In this document: in pieces, positions 62,917 to 64,000 of the stretch | Position numbering within the stretch: the first letter of the stretch is position 1 | Layout: each line of letters opens with the position of its first letter | NCBI GenBank assembly: GCA_963796225.1 | Contig: CAWCLK010000036.1 | Span: 1-64,000, forward strand | Reading direction: 5' to 3' | Length of the DNA stretch: 64,000 bases | Source: CAWCLK01 sp963796225 | GTDB lineage: Bacteria; Actinomycetota; Nitriliruptoria; Nitriliruptorales; Nitriliruptoraceae | The notes under the pieces: model-generated | Database searches by the model: none | The model's input: the letters and a program-made list of their open reading frames with translations, nothing else | Told to the model about the DNA's origin: nothing | Translations under genes and position numbers: made by a program

Positions 62917-64000
62917 TGCGCCGCCGCCACCTGCTCGTCCTGCCCGCGGCCGGCGCGCTGCTCGCCGCCGTTGCCGCGCCCCTGGCCATGGCACAGTCCA
63001 CGGACGGGGCCCTGGTCCACCGCGAATCCATCCTCGCCGACGTCGACGCGACCGGCACGGTGGGCACGTCGCGCATCTTCACCCAGCTGACCGTGCCGGA
63101 CGGCGTCGGGCGAGATCGTCCTCCCCGGCCAGTCCACCTCGGGGCTCCGCGGTCTGTCCGGCGCGGGTCCGACGGTCGACGGTGACACCCTGCGCTTCAC
63201 CGGCAGCGGCACCATCCGCACCGTCGCGAACAGCACGGCCGACCTGCCCGTCTCCATCGAGATCCGCTACGCCGTGGACGGCGAGGAGGTCGCGCCCCGC
63301 GACGTCCTCGGCCACGACGGCGAGGTCGCCGTGACCTACGTGGTGCGCAACCTCACCGCCGTCCCGACCGAGCTCACCCTCGTCGACGGTGACGGCGCCA
63401 CCTCGACCGAGACCGTCGACGTGGCCGTGCCGATGGTCGGGTCGCTGTCCATGACCCTTCCCGGCGCGTTCCGCGACGTCGTCGCCCCCGGCGCCGTCGT
63501 CGTCGGTGACGGCCGCGGCGGCACCGTCGTGAACTGGTCGCTGCTGCTGTTCTCGCCCCTCGGCTCGGAGACCCAGGAGGTCACCTGGACCGCGCAGGCG
63601 ACCGACGCGGTCGTGCCCAGCGCCTCGCTGCAGGTGCTGCCGGTGACGCCGGACTCGTTCGGTTCGCTCGGCTCCACCGAGACCGCCTACGCCGGTGCCG
63701 TCGACTCGACCACCGAGCTGACCGGCGGCGCCCGTGAGATCGACACCAACCTGCGTCGCCTCGCCGAGGGCGCCGGCACGCTGCTCGCCGGCCTCACCCA
63801 GCTGCAGGACGGTGCGGACGCGCTCGCCACCGGGCTCGTCGACGCGGCCGACGGGGCGGGCGACCTGTCCGACGGCATCGGTCAGGCACGCGTGGGCGCC
63901 AACGAGCTCACCACGGGCCTGGGCGACCTGTCCACGGGGGCCACACCGGCTCTCCGACGGCCTCGCCTCGGCCGGCGCCGGGGGCCAGCAGCTGGTCAGC
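62916..64000 (+). CDS. Partial exported protein with heptad (LxxGxxxL) repeats, frameshifts near 63107 and 63943
   Basis: The gene runs off the right edge. A signal peptide (MRRRHLLVLPAAGALLAAVAAPLAMA) is followed by a beta-rich domain (RESILADVDATGTVGTSRIFTQLTVPDG) and, after one extra G near 63107 is removed, IVLPGQSTSGLRGLSGAGPTV and on to repeats like LRRLAEGAGTLLAGLTQLQDGADALATGL, similar to YhgE/Pip-type heptad regions. A second extra base near 63943 breaks the repeats again. Function unknown. Confidence 0.7.

Overview
The window is GC-rich, gene-dense bacterial chromosome with frequent GTG starts and purine-rich ribosome binding sites. It holds about 66 protein genes plus one tmRNA. 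The prfB-ftsE-ftsX-M23-smpB-ssrA block, the F420-type luciferase-like enzyme, the LPxTG protein, the NAD-malic enzyme with ACT domain and the many TetR genes point to a high-GC actinobacterium. A deep-branching group such as Nitriliruptoria would fit, but that is inference; no ribosomal RNA is present to place it.

Layout. 0-2.1 kb: minus-strand cluster of three exported proteins, two of them paralogues with a conserved cysteine pattern. 2.4-9.2 kb: thioredoxin, Baeyer-Villiger-type monooxygenase with a divergent AraC regulator, JAMM peptidase, DUF1295 membrane protein, calcineurin-type phosphatase, family 5 uracil-DNA glycosylase. 9.3-12.7 kb: small accessory island with AbrB/PIN, HicAB plus a third ribbon-helix-helix gene, and MazEF modules, a wrecked integrase and inverted-repeat arrays. 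12.9-30.6 kb: metabolic and lipid genes (zinc alcohol dehydrogenase, MFS, amine oxidase, ATP-grasp, PPK2, cyclopropane synthase, glutamine transaminase plus omega-amidase, TetR plus desaturase behind a 26-bp palindrome, inositol phosphatase, CBS, GDSL hydrolase, luciferase-like, CPBP protease). 30.7-34.1 kb: 415-bp leader, sortase-anchored surface protein with duplicated modules, HAD and SRPBCC proteins. 34.3-41 kb: the ssrA/smpB to prfB cell-division and ribosome-rescue block read leftward. 41-47 kb: small membrane protein, TetR, AlkB, DUF427, ABC exporter. 47-64 kb: transketolase, HAD, malic enzyme, MscL, acyl-CoA synthetase, two c-di-GMP enzymes, a PH-domain protein, a beta-propeller lipoprotein-like protein and the start of an exported heptad-repeat protein cut by the window edge.

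Relations. FtsEX and the M23 coiled-coil protein form the divisome hydrolase-activation unit; SmpB and ssrA rescue stalled ribosomes. The desaturase and its TetR are likely an autoregulated lipid-saturation switch. A pair of gene leaders 29 kb apart (the 5' regions of a secreted protein at 2.06 kb and of the LPxTG protein at 31.07 kb) share a 23-nt element with the same predicted fold.

Caution. At least sixteen probable one-base indels, mostly extra bases in G/C runs, break otherwise well conserved genes about every 4 kb. Most look like sequencing errors rather than real pseudogenes; affected genes are annotated across the break and the position given.
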